A stretch of DNA of 64,000 bases from Exiguobacterium sp. J17977 (GCF_018616375.1 NZ_JAEQBB010000006.1:62001-126000), one strand, 5' to 3'; shown: positions 16,233-25,062, counted from the first letter of the stretch. Translations and numbers: made by a program. Notes: a model not told the origin generated them from the letters alone.

Positions 16233-16543
16233 GTTGGGTATTTTTGATTGGCGCGGGTCTTGCCGAGATGATGGCCGTCTTTTGGATGGGAAAATCGAAA
16301 GGTTATCAAATTTTTAAATGGACTGTTCTATCCGTCGGAACGTTTGCCTTAAGTTTTTATTTATTGTCGCGTTCCCTCGAGACGCTCCCGCTCGGGCTGG
16401 CGTATTCGATTTGGGTCGGGATCGGGGCGGCCGGTGGCGTCGTGCTCGGTATGCTATATTTGAACGAATCGCGAGATCGCTGGCGTATCTTTTTTCTGTT
16501 ACTCATTATCGGGAGCGTCATCGGATTGAAAGTTGTCGCCTAA
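16229..16543 (+). CDS. SMR-family transporter subunit (YvdR-like)
   Basis: A 104-residue four-helix SMR protein with the membrane glutamate in GAGLAEMMAVFWMGKSKGY and the LAYSIWVGIGAAGGVVLG segment. ATGA overlap with the preceding SMR gene suggests coupled translation and an obligate pair with opposite membrane orientation, as known for paired SMR proteins. No guanidine riboswitch is seen; control appears to be through TetR instead. Confidence 0.88.
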   Translation: MSWVFLIGAGLAEMMAVFWMGKSKGYQIFKWTVLSVGTFALSFYLLSRSLETLPLGLAYSIWVGIGAAGGVVLGMLYLNESRDRWRIFFLLLIIGSVIGLKVVA

Positions 16544-16610
16544 ACAGGATTGAACCGGAATAAAAACGGGAATTGAATAGTTCAGACTGTGAACGAAAGG
16601 GGCGGGGACG

Positions 16611-17168
16611 ATGAATCTTGTCAAACTGCAATCCGAACGTCTGCGACTTGAACCTTACACGATTGCCGATTTTTATTTCGTGAAATCGTTACTCCAAGAT
16701 CCGCGGGTGATGCGCTTCATCAGCCAGGATGGTAAGCCATATACGGACGAGCAGACGATTGAATGGTTCGAGCGCCAGTTGGCCCGCTATCAGACGGGTC
16801 GCCAAACCGGATTGCTCAAATTGATGACGCATGAGAGTGATGAGCCGATTGGACATGCCGGTACGTTGCTCCACGAACTCGATGGGACGATTGAACTTGA
16901 GGTCGGATATTGGTTGGCGCCGAAGCATTGGCACATGGGCTATGGACGCGAGGCGGCGGCCCGTCTCATGCGTTACGCGTTTGAAACCGGAGAAAAGGAC
17001 ATCATCTCCTTGATCCATCCGGACAACGTCCCGTCGCAGCGGGTCGCGAAAGCGAATGGGCTGCATTGGGATCGGGATACCGAATATCAAGGCATGCTCG
17101 TCTCGGTATATGCCGGTGATTTAGAGCGATTATGCCGCCATATGAAACGGGAAGAAATGACGCGCTAA
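16611..17168 (+). CDS. GNAT acetyltransferase, RimJ/RimL type
   Basis: A 185-residue N-acetyltransferase. It opens with LQSERLRLEPYTIADF, typical of the RimJ/RimL branch, and has the acetyl-CoA region YWLAPKHWHMGYGREAAARL, where the usual Q/RxxGxG/A appears as HMGYGRE. NVPSQRVAKANG is the C-terminal motif of this branch. ATG 16611 follows GGGGCGGGG. Substrate could be a protein N-terminus or a small amine; not determinable. It ends just before the tRNA-Val promoter. Confidence 0.85.
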   Translation: MNLVKLQSERLRLEPYTIADFYFVKSLLQDPRVMRFISQDGKPYTDEQTIEWFERQLARYQTGRQTGLLKLMTHESDEPIGHAGTLLHELDGTIELEVGYWLAPKHWHMGYGREAAARLMRYAFETGEKDIISLIHPDNVPSQRVAKANGLHWDRDTEYQGMLVSVYAGDLERLCRHMKREEMTR

Positions 17169-17197
17169 AAAAAACTAAAAAAAGTTTTAAAAAACAG

Positions 17198-17226
17198 TTG
17201 CCAAGGCATTAGTTTCTTGATATATT
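17198..17226 (+). promoter_or_regulatory. Promoter of tRNA-Val
   Basis: TTGCCA (17198-17203) and TATATT (17221-17226) with an exact 17-base spacer, 29 bases before the tRNA. A GTGTCC/GGACAC hairpin lies in the leader at 17231-17250. Confidence 0.65.
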
Positions 17227-17255
17227 AATAGTGTCCTTAAGAGAGGACACGACCT

Positions 17256-17328
17256 GATTCTGTAGCTCAGCTGGGAGAGCGCTACCTTGACAGGGTAGAG
17301 GTCGCTGGTTCGAGCCCAGTCAGAATCA
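17256..17328 (+). tRNA. tRNA-Val (anticodon GAC)
   Basis: A complete cloverleaf: acceptor GATTCTG/CAGAATC (7 bp), D arm GCTC/GAGC, anticodon stem CTACC/GGTAG with loop TTGACAG (anticodon GAC), a 5-base variable loop and the T arm with loop TTCGAGC. The 3' CCA is not encoded (CAC follows the discriminator A). It has its own promoter and terminator and so is transcribed alone. Confidence 0.93.
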
Positions 17329-17350
17329 CTTGGGTGCCAAACCCGATGCG

Positions 17351-17372
17351 AAACCCATAGGAACGTGGGTTT
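17351..17372 (+). other. Small hairpin downstream of tRNA-Val
   Basis: AAACCCA and TGGGTTT form a 7-bp stem just before the strong terminator. It probably lies in the 3' trailer removed during tRNA processing. Confidence 0.35.
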
Positions 17373-17379
17373 CCGCGAT

Positions 17380-17409
17380 GCCACTTCTTGCGAGAAGTGG
17401 CTTTTTTTT
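17380..17409 (+). terminator. Terminator of tRNA-Val
   Basis: GCCACTTCT / AGAAGTGGC with loop TGCG is followed by eight Ts, a textbook intrinsic terminator. Confidence 0.92.
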
Positions 17410-17486
17410 GTTTTTCTTTCAATTGACAGCCCACATAAACAGTTGGTATATTCCTCTCAATACATACAGAAACGGGGAATAATCCA

Positions 17487-18191
17487 ATGGTCTTAACCGG
17501 AACAATCGTCAACGCGGCGTTGATCGTGATTGGCACATTACTTGGACTCTTGTTTCACCGCATCCCCGAACGAATGAAAGAGACGGTCACCGCAGCCATC
17601 GGTCTCGCCGTCGTCTTGCTTGGCGTTCAAATGGGGATGAAGAGTGAGAACTTTTTAATCGTCATCGGCAGTCTCGTCATCGGGGCCGCCCTCGGGGAAT
17701 GGTGGAAGCTCGATGAGAAATTGAACGAGGTCGGCTATCAATTGGAACGCCGCCTCGGCGGCAAGAGCAAGTCAAGTATCGCCGAAGGCTTCATCACGGC
17801 GACGCTCATCTTCGTCATTGGGGCAATGGCCGTCATCGGCGCGCTCGACAGCGGGTTGCGTGGAGATCATGACGTCCTGTACACGAAAGGGTTGATTGAT
17901 GGCTTTACGGCACTCGTGCTCAGCTCGACGCTCGGCATCGGGGTCATGTTCTCGGCCGTGCCTGTGCTCTTATATCAAGGAGCAATCGCCTTGCTCGCCA
18001 TTCAAATCATGAAGTTCATCCCGGAGTCGCTCATGGATGATTTCATTTTAGAGATGACGGCGACCGGTGGTGTCATGATTGTCGCAATCGGGTTGAACTT
18101 GGTCGGCATCACGCGGATTCGCGTCGCGAACTTATTGCCGGGAATCTTGATGGTCGCGGTCATCGTCTCCATCTTACATATCGTCCAATGA
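17487..18191 (+). CDS. DUF554 family membrane protein (YdfK-like)
   Basis: A 234-residue protein with about six or seven membrane helices. GTIVNAALIVIGTLLGLLFH at the N-terminus and the mid-protein GMAVIGALDSGL-like segment (AMAVIGALDSGLRGDHDVL) identify DUF554, a family of unknown function. ATG 17487 has only a modest ribosome site (CGGGGAA). Single-gene unit between two terminators. Confidence 0.85.
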   Translation: MVLTGTIVNAALIVIGTLLGLLFHRIPERMKETVTAAIGLAVVLLGVQMGMKSENFLIVIGSLVIGAALGEWWKLDEKLNEVGYQLERRLGGKSKSSIAEGFITATLIFVIGAMAVIGALDSGLRGDHDVLYTKGLIDGFTALVLSSTLGIGVMFSAVPVLLYQGAIALLAIQIMKFIPESLMDDFILEMTATGGVMIVAIGLNLVGITRIRVANLLPGILMVAVIVSILHIVQ

Positions 18192-18230
18192 AAAAATCCG
18201 AGAAACGCGATGCGTCTCTCGGATTTTTTT
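18191..18230. terminator. Bidirectional terminator between the DUF554 gene and proC
   Basis: AAAAAATCCGAGA (18191-18203) pairs with TCTCGGATTTTTT (18217-18229), so both strands end in a T run. Confidence 0.88.
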
Positions 18231-19011
18231 ATTTCTTCGGTTGTTCGACTTCTTCTCTCGCACTTTCGCGAAGGGCCGACGCCATGACGTCCGCTAAATC
18301 GCGCGATCGGAGCACGCCAACACCGCGGTCGGTCGGACCGTCTGGTGCGGCCACGTCCGCAATCAAGTCATTCGTCGGCCGTGTCTCGTGAAGCAACAGT
18401 TCAGCCGATCCTTTCATCGCCTGGGCCACGATTTGGCGCGCCGTCGCTTCATCGAAACCGGCATCGGTCAAGACGGGCGTCATTGAACCGACAATCTCAT
18501 AAAAGAAAGCGGGACTGCATCCAGCGGCAGCCATGAAGGCGGACATCGTCTTCGCATCCGTCACGGCCGTCCGTCCGACGCGTTCAAACAGCGCCGTCGC
18601 GGTTTCACGGACCATATCATCGGTCTCTGGGCCAAACCAGAGTCCGGTCATCCCGCTCCGATAAGCGACTGGGGTATTCGGCATCGCGCAGACGGCAGGG
18701 AGACCTGACGCCTCTTCAATCTCGCTCGGTTCGATATGAGCTGCTACGGAGACGAGGAGCGGTGTGCTCCACGTTTTCGATTGCACGTAAGGAATGACTC
18801 CGTCCGGTTGCATCGCGAGGACGACGATGTCATACGCGTTGACATCCTCTTCGTCGACAATCTGCACGCCGAGCTCGGCTTGGAGCGCTGTCAAACGTGT
18901 CCGGTCACTCCGGTTCGTCATCGTGATTTGTTCAGGCGCCACACCTGAGGCAAGCCATCCGCGCACGAGTGACTCACTCATCGATCCTGCACCTACCATT
19001 AAAATATTCAT
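18229..19011 (-). CDS. proC: Pyrroline-5-carboxylate reductase
   Basis: A 260-residue enzyme catalysing the last step of proline synthesis (pyrroline-5-carboxylate to proline, NAD(P)H). The N-terminal Rossmann motif is MVGAGSMSES; the central AMPNTPVAYRSGMTGL and the C-terminal TDAGFDEATARQIVAQAMKGSAELL are family hallmarks. ATG 19011 has GAGGTG 6 bases upstream; the GTG three codons before overlaps that site. It may use glutamate semialdehyde derived from ornithine via RocD. Confidence 0.92.
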   Translation of the reverse strand: MNILMVGAGSMSESLVRGWLASGVAPEQITMTNRSDRTRLTALQAELGVQIVDEEDVNAYDIVVLAMQPDGVIPYVQSKTWSTPLLVSVAAHIEPSEIEEASGLPAVCAMPNTPVAYRSGMTGLWFGPETDDMVRETATALFERVGRTAVTDAKTMSAFMAAAGCSPAFFYEIVGSMTPVLTDAGFDEATARQIVAQAMKGSAELLLHETRPTNDLIADVAAPDGPTDRGVGVLRSRDLADVMASALRESAREEVEQPKK

Positions 19012-19215
19012 TCTCGTCACCTCTTCATATAGATTCGGTCGTATACATGTTGCTTATCATAACAAATGATGAGGCAAATAGCGCCCATCGTGCTCAAATT
19101 GTAAAACAAAGGAAAAAAAGATGAGCGGTTTGTCATTCGATTGTCGCATCCGCCATAGATGACAAGCTGGCTCGGGCAAGCTATTATGGCAGTAATCAAA
19201 CTGGAGGCGATGAGA

Positions 19216-19485
19216 GTGAAACGAGTGTTAGTGCGGGGAATTCAAGGGTATCAGCGGTTCATCTCGCCGTTGAAACCGCCGACTTGTCGCTTTTATCCGA
19301 CGTGTTCGCACTATGGAATCGAGGCGATTGAAAAGCATGGCGCCCTTAAAGGTGGATATTTGACGACACGCCGTCTATTGCGGTGCCAACCGTTCCATGC
19401 GGGTGGACTCGACTACGTGCCGGATGAATTCGATTGGCGCGCTCCCTTACAACGTGAAAAACCCCCTTCTCAGCGAGACGTCTAA
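19216..19485 (+). CDS. yidD: YidD membrane protein insertion efficiency factor
   Basis: An 89-residue protein with the family core [20 protein letters not shown] and [19 protein letters not shown], including the conserved cysteines. YidD proteins are small membrane-associated helpers of the YidC/Sec insertion route. GTG 19216 is chosen because GGAGG lies 8 bases upstream; ATG 19210 is only 2 bases from it. Not beside rnpA/yidC here, which is usual for Bacillus. Confidence 0.93.
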   Translation: MKRVLVRGIQGYQRFISPLKPPTCRFYPTCSHYGIEAIEKHGALKGGYLTTRRLLRCQPFHAGGLDYVPDEFDWRAPLQREKPPSQRDV

Positions 19486-19503
19486 GCGGCGGCTCGCTGT
19501 TTT
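19471..19503 (+). terminator. Terminator-like hairpin at the end of yidD
   Basis: CAGCGAG / CTCGCTG with a 15-base loop containing the yidD stop codon, followed by TTTT. Confidence 0.55.
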
Positions 19504-19614
19504 AGATACAGCTTACAAACTGAGTGGTTGTTTTATTACAATACTTTTGACAATCTTCCAAGTATTCTGAAAAAATAGAGATGTACGATTACATAAGGGG
19601 AAGGGGAATTCAAT

Positions 19615-20973
19615 ATGAGTCAATCGTTCAGTGAACTCATCGGTACGATTTCGGACTTTGTGTGGGGACCGCCGTTATTGATTTTGCTTGTGGGGACAGG
19701 CATCTATTTGACGGTAAGGCTCGGGGGACTTCAAGTCACGAAGTTACCGTACGCATTGAAGCTCGCGTTTTCTAAAAACCAAGACCAATCGTCGAAAGGG
19801 GATATCAGTCACTTCCAAGCGCTCATGACGGCGCTAGCAGCAACCGTCGGTACGGGGAATATCGTCGGGGTCGCGACCGCGGTCGTGCTCGGTGGACCGG
19901 GAGCGATCGTCTGGATGTGGGTATCGGGATTCTTCGGCATGGCGACGAAATACGCTGAAGCCGTGCTCGCCGTGAAATATCGGGTGACCGATGAACGCGG
20001 ACAAATGGCCGGGGGGCCGATGTATTATTTAGAACGTGGCTTGAAGCAACGCTGGCTCGCCGTCGCATTTGCAGGTTTCGCCGCGCTCGCTGCATTCGGG
20101 ATCGGGAACGGGGTGCAGACGAACTCGGTCGCGATGGCGCTCAAGACGACATTTGACGTGCCATTGTACGTTTCTGGTATCTTGATTATGATTTTCACAG
20201 GTGCGGTCATCTTAGGCGGTGTCAAATCAATCGGTCGTGTCGTCAGTTACTTCGTACCGGTCATGATCGTGTTTTATCTCGGTAGCGGCTTATTGATCAT
20301 GGTGATGAACTTTACGCTCATCCCGGATGCGATCGCCCTCATCTTCAGTAGCACGTTCAGTGCCGAGGCGATCGGCGGCGGAGCCATTGGGGCGGCCATT
20401 CGTTATGGGGTGGCGCGAGGCGTCTTCTCGAACGAGGCCGGTCTCGGTTCGGCACCGATTGCAGCGGCAGCCGCGAAGACGGATATGCCGGGACGTCAGG
20501 CACTCGTCTCGATGACGCAAGTATTCCTCGATACGCTCATCGTCTGTTCGGTCACGGGAATCACGCTCGTCATGGGCGGCCAAATCGGTTCAGGATTAGA
20601 GGGAGTCGCATTGACAACGGCGACATTCGAACAATTCCTTGGACCAGCCGGCGGTTATATCGTGACGATCGGACTCGTCATGTTCGCTTATTCGACGGTG
20701 CTCGGATGGTCGTATTACGGGGAGCGGTCGATTCATTACTTGTTCGGTCAAAAGTCGATTCTTCCGTATCGGATCGCGTTCGTCCTTGTTGCCGGTCTCG
20801 GTGCGATGACGACGAACCTCAATTTGGTTTGGGCGCTCTCGGACGTCTTCAACGGCTTGATGGCCATCCCGAACTTGATTGGCTTACTGTTCTTGTCGGG
20901 TGTCGTCATTGCCGAGACGAAGCGATTCAATCAACAGCTCGAACTCGAAAATCGAAATCGAAAAGCTTCTTAA
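19615..20973 (+). CDS. Sodium:alanine symporter (AGCS family)
   Basis: A 452-residue membrane protein with about 11 helices that imports alanine or glycine with Na+. Family motifs are SDFVWGPPLLILLVGTG at the N-terminus, FQALMTALAATVGTGNIVGV, and GGPMYYLERG. The protein also contains GVFSNEAGLGSAPIAAAAAK. ATG 19615 follows AAGGGGAAGGGG. It stands alone, ending in a hairpin shared with the convergent channel gene. Confidence 0.93.
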   Translation: MSQSFSELIGTISDFVWGPPLLILLVGTGIYLTVRLGGLQVTKLPYALKLAFSKNQDQSSKGDISHFQALMTALAATVGTGNIVGVATAVVLGGPGAIVWMWVSGFFGMATKYAEAVLAVKYRVTDERGQMAGGPMYYLERGLKQRWLAVAFAGFAALAAFGIGNGVQTNSVAMALKTTFDVPLYVSGILIMIFTGAVILGGVKSIGRVVSYFVPVMIVFYLGSGLLIMVMNFTLIPDAIALIFSSTFSAEAIGGGAIGAAIRYGVARGVFSNEAGLGSAPIAAAAAKTDMPGRQALVSMTQVFLDTLIVCSVTGITLVMGGQIGSGLEGVALTTATFEQFLGPAGGYIVTIGLVMFAYSTVLGWSYYGERSIHYLFGQKSILPYRIAFVLVAGLGAMTTNLNLVWALSDVFNGLMAIPNLIGLLFLSGVVIAETKRFNQQLELENRNRKAS

Positions 20974-20976
20974 ACC

Positions 20977-21013
20977 AATACGCCACCATCCTCACGGGGA
21001 CGGTGGCGTATTT
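20977..21013. terminator. Hairpin shared by the AGCS and K+ channel genes
   Basis: AATACGCCACC (20977-20987) pairs with GGTGGCGTATT (21002-21012). The stop codon of the channel gene (20992) lies in the loop. Confidence 0.75.
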
Positions 21014-21351
21014 CGTTTGCGAACCTCTTCGAGCCGTGCTTGCTGAAGATGGTCGAACACTTTCGTGATGAAACCGACCATGATGCCGACACCGGTGATG
21101 ACATAGCCGATTGTGAACACTTTGCCGATATCGGTCGTCGGGACAAAATCCCCATAGCCGATCGTCGTGAGTGTGACGACACTGAAATACAGGGCATCGA
21201 GCCAACGCATGTCTTCGAAGCGTGAGTAGAACAGCGTTCCGGAGAGGATGGTCAGGAAGGCGAGACTGAACAAGACTTGAAACTCCGCATCCTTCAAGCC
21301 ACGCCAAATTCCGCGGAACATGCGCCGGAACGTCAAGATGAAAGATAGCAT
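20992..21351 (-). CDS. Two-helix potassium channel protein
   Basis: A 119-residue protein with two membrane helices flanking a pore loop whose TLTTIGYGDFVP segment is the K+ selectivity filter (TTIGYGD). There is a short cytoplasmic C-terminus without an RCK domain, so it resembles KcsA-like or truncated YugO-type channels. ATG 21351 has GGAGG with a 7-base gap; the longer frame to 21432 is rejected. It diverges from the P450 gene. Confidence 0.9.
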   Translation of the reverse strand: MLSFILTFRRMFRGIWRGLKDAEFQVLFSLAFLTILSGTLFYSRFEDMRWLDALYFSVVTLTTIGYGDFVPTTDIGKVFTIGYVITGVGIMVGFITKVFDHLQQARLEEVRKRNTPPSP

Positions 21352-21430
21352 TTCATTTCCTCCTTTCCCTATAGGTTTGTTCGCTAGGAACAGGGGAACA
21401 TCCTTTATAGCGAAACTGGAGAGGATGATC

Positions 21431-22678
21431 ATGATGACACGACTGATTCCAAAAGAAGAAGGGCTCGATCATAGCCTGGCGTTCCTACGGGAAGGATATT
21501 TATACGTCCCGAACCGTCGGAAGAGCTTTCAATCCACTCTGTTTGAAACACGCTTGCTCGGCGAACGCGTCATCTGTCTCGGAGGCGGCGAGGCGGCAGC
21601 CTTGTTTTATGACGCGGACAAGTTCGTGCGCAAAGATGCGGCACCGAAACGGTTGCTGAAAACACTATTCGGTGAGGATGGTGTGCAGACGTTAGACGGC
21701 TCGGCCCATACACATCGCAAACAGATGTTCATGGCGCTCATGTCTCCCCAAAATATCAAGCGGTTAACGAAGCTCGTCAGCCGGGAGTGGGAACGGGCGC
21801 TCGACGCGTCGGCTGACGAGACGGTGCTCTATGACACGGCGCAAGAAGTTCTCATGCGGGCCGTCTGTGAATGGGCCGGGGTCCCGCTCCGTGAAAGCGA
21901 AGTAGCGCGCCGGACGGACGAGATGCGATTGCTATTTGAATCTGGGACTGCGCTCGGACCAAAACATGTTCGGGGGCGTGCGGCCCGCTCCTCGGCCGAA
22001 GCGTGGGTGCGTGGCATGGTCGAAGAAGTGCGGACGAACCGGCTTCTCCCAAACGAACAAACGGCGTTATACGAATTTTCTTGGCATCGGGATGAAGCGG
22101 GTCATCTGCTTCCGGCCGACGTCGTTGCTGTCGAAGTAATCAATATATTGCGCCCGACCGTGGCCGTCTCGATTTATGTGTTGTTCACTGTATTGGCGCT
22201 CCACCAATTTCCGGAAGCGCGGGATCGATTGGTGCGTGGTGAGACCGAACCGACATGGTTCGTCCAAGAAGTGAGACGCTTTTATCCATTTTTCCCCGTG
22301 ACCGCTGCGAGGGTCAAGCAAGATTTCGAGTGGAACGGATTTACGTTCGAAGAAGGGACGCTCGTCTTGCTCGATTTATATGGGACGAATCATGACCCTT
22401 CCTTGTGGACGGAACCGGATACATTCAACCCCGATCGGTTCAAAGACTGGACGGAAAGTCCGTTCACGTTCATTCCGCAAGGCGGCGGGGATGTCGATTT
22501 CGGACACCGCTGTGCGGGAGAGCATGTGACGATTGCAATCATGCGTGAGACGATCGACGTATTCCTAACACGTTACCGTTACGAGGTACCGCCGCAAGAC
22601 CTCAGTTATAGCTTTGTCGATTTGCCGAGTTTACCGAAGAGCCGGCTCGTGCTTAATCAGATTCAAAAGAACAAATAA
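21431..22678 (+). CDS. CYP152-family cytochrome P450 (fatty-acid peroxygenase)
   Basis: A 415-residue P450 close to Bacillus P450-BS-beta in length and layout. It uses hydrogen peroxide to hydroxylate fatty acids without a reductase. The substrate-anchoring Arg-Pro pair is in INILRPTVAVS, the ExxR motif in EVRRFYPF, and the heme cysteine in GHRCAGEH. The phrase LLDLYGTNHDP is also typical. ATG 21431 is favoured (GGAGAGG, 6-base gap), with 21434 as an alternative. It ends in a 28-bp perfect palindrome. Confidence 0.92.
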   Translation: MMTRLIPKEEGLDHSLAFLREGYLYVPNRRKSFQSTLFETRLLGERVICLGGGEAAALFYDADKFVRKDAAPKRLLKTLFGEDGVQTLDGSAHTHRKQMFMALMSPQNIKRLTKLVSREWERALDASADETVLYDTAQEVLMRAVCEWAGVPLRESEVARRTDEMRLLFESGTALGPKHVRGRAARSSAEAWVRGMVEEVRTNRLLPNEQTALYEFSWHRDEAGHLLPADVVAVEVINILRPTVAVSIYVLFTVLALHQFPEARDRLVRGETEPTWFVQEVRRFYPFFPVTAARVKQDFEWNGFTFEEGTLVLLDLYGTNHDPSLWTEPDTFNPDRFKDWTESPFTFIPQGGGDVDFGHRCAGEHVTIAIMRETIDVFLTRYRYEVPPQDLSYSFVDLPSLPKSRLVLNQIQKNK

Positions 22679-22704
22679 ATGAGTCGCCCGCGGGCGACTC
22701 ATTT
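22677..22704. terminator. 28-bp perfect palindrome between convergent genes
   Basis: AAATGAGTCGCCCG followed at once by its reverse complement. It probably acts as a bidirectional transcription stop for the P450 and reductase genes. It has no spacer and only a TTT at each end, which is unusual for a terminator. Confidence 0.65.
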
Positions 22705-23448
22705 CGTGTGTAACGCTAGCCGTTTTGTAATCGGTTGAACCGTGATGGTCGTATCGACCATTCGATTGTCACGTTTCGGCTCATCTGCCTGTTCGATTTG
22801 CCACGACGTATCATGCAGCTCTTTGAGCGCCAAAGCGATATCATACAAGGAATGGCTCGAATTGCCATTCAATTGATACAGCCCTGGCCCGCGCTTCGTC
22901 ATAATCTCGAACAAGGCATCGGCCGTATCTTCTAAAAATGAAGAGGATGGATACCAATGGGCACTCGCGACGATGACGCCATGTCGCTTCATCTCGTTCT
23001 CAAAATAATCCATCATGTTATTCGAACCGGCACGATTCCCGATTTGCCAACCGAGTCGTACGATTTGAGCGCCGGGATTGGTCCGCGCAATCGTCTCTTC
23101 GCAGGCACGCTTATAAGCCCCGTATTCATCGGTCGCGTCAGGGGGCGTGTCCGGTGTGATCGGCCCTGTCACGTTGTCAGAGAACACCGAGACGGTGCTC
23201 GTGAAGAGAAACGGAATGTTATATTCTCCGCACAGACGAGCGAGCGTATCGGCCCATTCGACGGCACCCATCCCGATATGGAGAAAGTAGTTCGGACGTA
23301 CCGATTCGATGAAACGTCGCATCTCGGCCTCATCTGTGGTTGACACTTTTGTTCGGTCCCACGCCACGGGCTCGATGCCATGTCGCGTTAACGTCTCTGC
23401 GACGACGGGGGCGACGGTCCCGTTCATACCAGTCAAAATTGCTTTCAT
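22699..23448 (-). CDS. NAD-dependent epimerase/reductase, RmlD-like SDR
   Basis: A 249-residue extended SDR. The N-terminal nucleotide fold is MKAILTGMNGTVAPVV (a variant of GxxGxxG), and the catalytic YxxxK is in DEYGAYKRACEE, preceded by the LFTSTVSVFSD serine segment. The overall plan resembles dTDP-4-dehydrorhamnose reductase, but no other sugar-nucleotide genes are adjacent, so the substrate is open. ATG 23448 has GGAGG 8 bases upstream (ATG 23451 is the alternative). Confidence 0.8.
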   Translation of the reverse strand: MKAILTGMNGTVAPVVAETLTRHGIEPVAWDRTKVSTTDEAEMRRFIESVRPNYFLHIGMGAVEWADTLARLCGEYNIPFLFTSTVSVFSDNVTGPITPDTPPDATDEYGAYKRACEETIARTNPGAQIVRLGWQIGNRAGSNNMMDYFENEMKRHGVIVASAHWYPSSSFLEDTADALFEIMTKRGPGLYQLNGNSSHSLYDIALALKELHDTSWQIEQADEPKRDNRMVDTTITVQPITKRLALHTK

Positions 23449-23548
23449 CATGCACTCCTCCCTTTTGTTTCTATCATCCCACACTTTACGAACTGACAAA
23501 CCATTTGTTGACAGCTTTATGCTAGACTGTTGAGTGGAGGCGATAAGG

Positions 23549-24115
23549 ATGAATATTCGAAAAGCGACACCGGACGATCAGTTGCAGATTGCACCGCTCG
23601 TCTATACGGCGATTCATGAAATCGCCTATTCATTGACCGGCACATCCGATCAAGCGCGCGTGCTCGATCGGCTCGCGATGTGGATTGGTCAGCCTGGCAA
23701 CCGCTTGAGCTACGAGAACATATGGGTGGCCGAATCCGATGCGGCGATTGCAGGTATCTTGATTGCGTATCACGGCGAGCAGGCGGCAATGCTCGATGAA
23801 CCGATTAAAGATTGGCTTCGGGCGAACGGTCAGCCAGACGAGTTGGATGTCGAAACGGAAGGCGACGTCCTTTACATCGACTCGGTCGCCGTCGACGCGG
23901 CGTTTGGCGGACGCGGCATCGGGACGAGCTTGATTCGACAGGCGATTGCTCATGCGCGTGATATGAACATTCCCCATGTCACGCTCAACGTCGATCAGAC
24001 GAACCCGGCAGCGGGTCGATTGTATGAACGTCTCGGCTTTATGAAAGAGAAGGAGATTGTGATATCCGGGGGACGGTTCGACTATATGACGCTCGCGGTA
24101 AACGGAAACGTCTGA
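23549..24115 (+). CDS. GNAT-family N-acetyltransferase
   Basis: A 188-residue acetyltransferase. The acetyl-CoA-binding segment is IDSVAVDAAFGGRGIGTSLI (GGRGIG in place of R/QxxGxG/A), followed by TLNVDQTNPAAGRLYERLGF typical of the fold. The N-terminus MNIRKATPDDQ is also classic. ATG 23549 has GGAGG 8 bases upstream. Substrate not identifiable. Followed after 85 bases by the DUF368 gene. Confidence 0.87.
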   Translation: MNIRKATPDDQLQIAPLVYTAIHEIAYSLTGTSDQARVLDRLAMWIGQPGNRLSYENIWVAESDAAIAGILIAYHGEQAAMLDEPIKDWLRANGQPDELDVETEGDVLYIDSVAVDAAFGGRGIGTSLIRQAIAHARDMNIPHVTLNVDQTNPAAGRLYERLGFMKEKEIVISGGRFDYMTLAVNGNV

Positions 24116-24200
24116 ACACGTCACGAAACCGATGCAAACCGATCGGGACTCGGCTATACTATAGGCTTGATAACATTGAGAGAGAAAAAGGAGATTGTGT

Positions 24201-25010
24201 ATGGAGTGGAAGAATATGTTGCGTGGCATCGCGATGGGAACGAGTGATTTGATTCCAGGCGTCAGCGGCGGGACGATTGCAGTCATTTTAGGAATTTATG
24301 ACCGTTTGATTGAAGCGATCAGCGGTATTTTCAGTCGGCATTGGAAACAGCACCTCTTGTTCTTGATTCCGCTCGGGATTGGGATGGCAGGGGCGATTTT
24401 AGGACTCAGCCGTGTGATTGAGTTCCTCTTGCTCGAATATTATGAACCGACCCAGTTCTTCTTCATCGGATTGATTCTCGGGATCATCCCGATGCTTTTC
24501 TTTGAATTTCGAACGAGAGCGGTCATGCGTCCGGTGCACATCGTCGCAATGGTCATCGGGGCGATTCTCGTGGCCAGCATGGCAATCATCAAACCGGTGG
24601 ATACAGCCATCATCACGGAACTTTCGACTGGGACGACGATTCTGTTGTTCTTCTCTGGCTGGCTCGGTAGTATGGCGATGTTGTTGCCAGGAATCAGCGG
24701 GTCATTCGTATTGCTTTTGATTGGAGTGTACCCGACCGTCATCAGCGCGTTATCGAACTTGAACCTGCTCATTATCGGCATCGTCGGTCTTGGAGTGGCC
24801 GTTGGTTTTATCGTCAGCAGCAAAGTGATTCGCTATTTGCTCGGTCATTTTCCGGGCATGACGTTTTCGGTTATCATCGGGCTCGTTATCGGCTCACTCG
24901 CAGTCGTGTTCCCCGGTCTGCCGGAGACGACGATCATGTGGGTACTCAGTATCCTCTCATTCTTCGCTGGATTCATGATTGTCCGTCTACTTGGACGCTT
25001 CTCTGTTTAA
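24201..25010 (+). CDS. DUF368 polyprenyl-phosphate transporter (PopT type)
   Basis: A 269-residue membrane protein with about eight helices. GTSDLIPGVSGGTIAVILGIYDRLI and the internal SMAMLLPGISGSFVLLLIG are the paired PGxSG motifs defining DUF368. Members (PopT) were reported to recycle undecaprenyl phosphate across the membrane for cell-wall synthesis; assignment here rests on family membership. ATG 24201 has AAGGAG 8 bases upstream, against a TTG two codons earlier. Confidence 0.88.
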   Translation: MEWKNMLRGIAMGTSDLIPGVSGGTIAVILGIYDRLIEAISGIFSRHWKQHLLFLIPLGIGMAGAILGLSRVIEFLLLEYYEPTQFFFIGLILGIIPMLFFEFRTRAVMRPVHIVAMVIGAILVASMAIIKPVDTAIITELSTGTTILLFFSGWLGSMAMLLPGISGSFVLLLIGVYPTVISALSNLNLLIIGIVGLGVAVGFIVSSKVIRYLLGHFPGMTFSVIIGLVIGSLAVVFPGLPETTIMWVLSILSFFAGFMIVRLLGRFSV

Positions 25011-25012
25011 CT

Positions 25013-25054
25013 AAACAAGCACGCCCGTCTGTAAAGACGAGCGTGCTTGTTTTT
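25013..25054. terminator. Terminator after the DUF368 gene
   Basis: AAACAAGCACGC pairs with GCGTGCTTGTTT, followed by more Ts. It lies between two convergent genes. Confidence 0.88.
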
Positions 25055-25062
25055 GCTGTTGT

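Noticed and set aside
19080-19200. Inverted TTGTCAT/ATGACAA between proC and yidD as an operator
   Set aside because: Short arms, 20-base spacer and no fitting promoter; likely chance.
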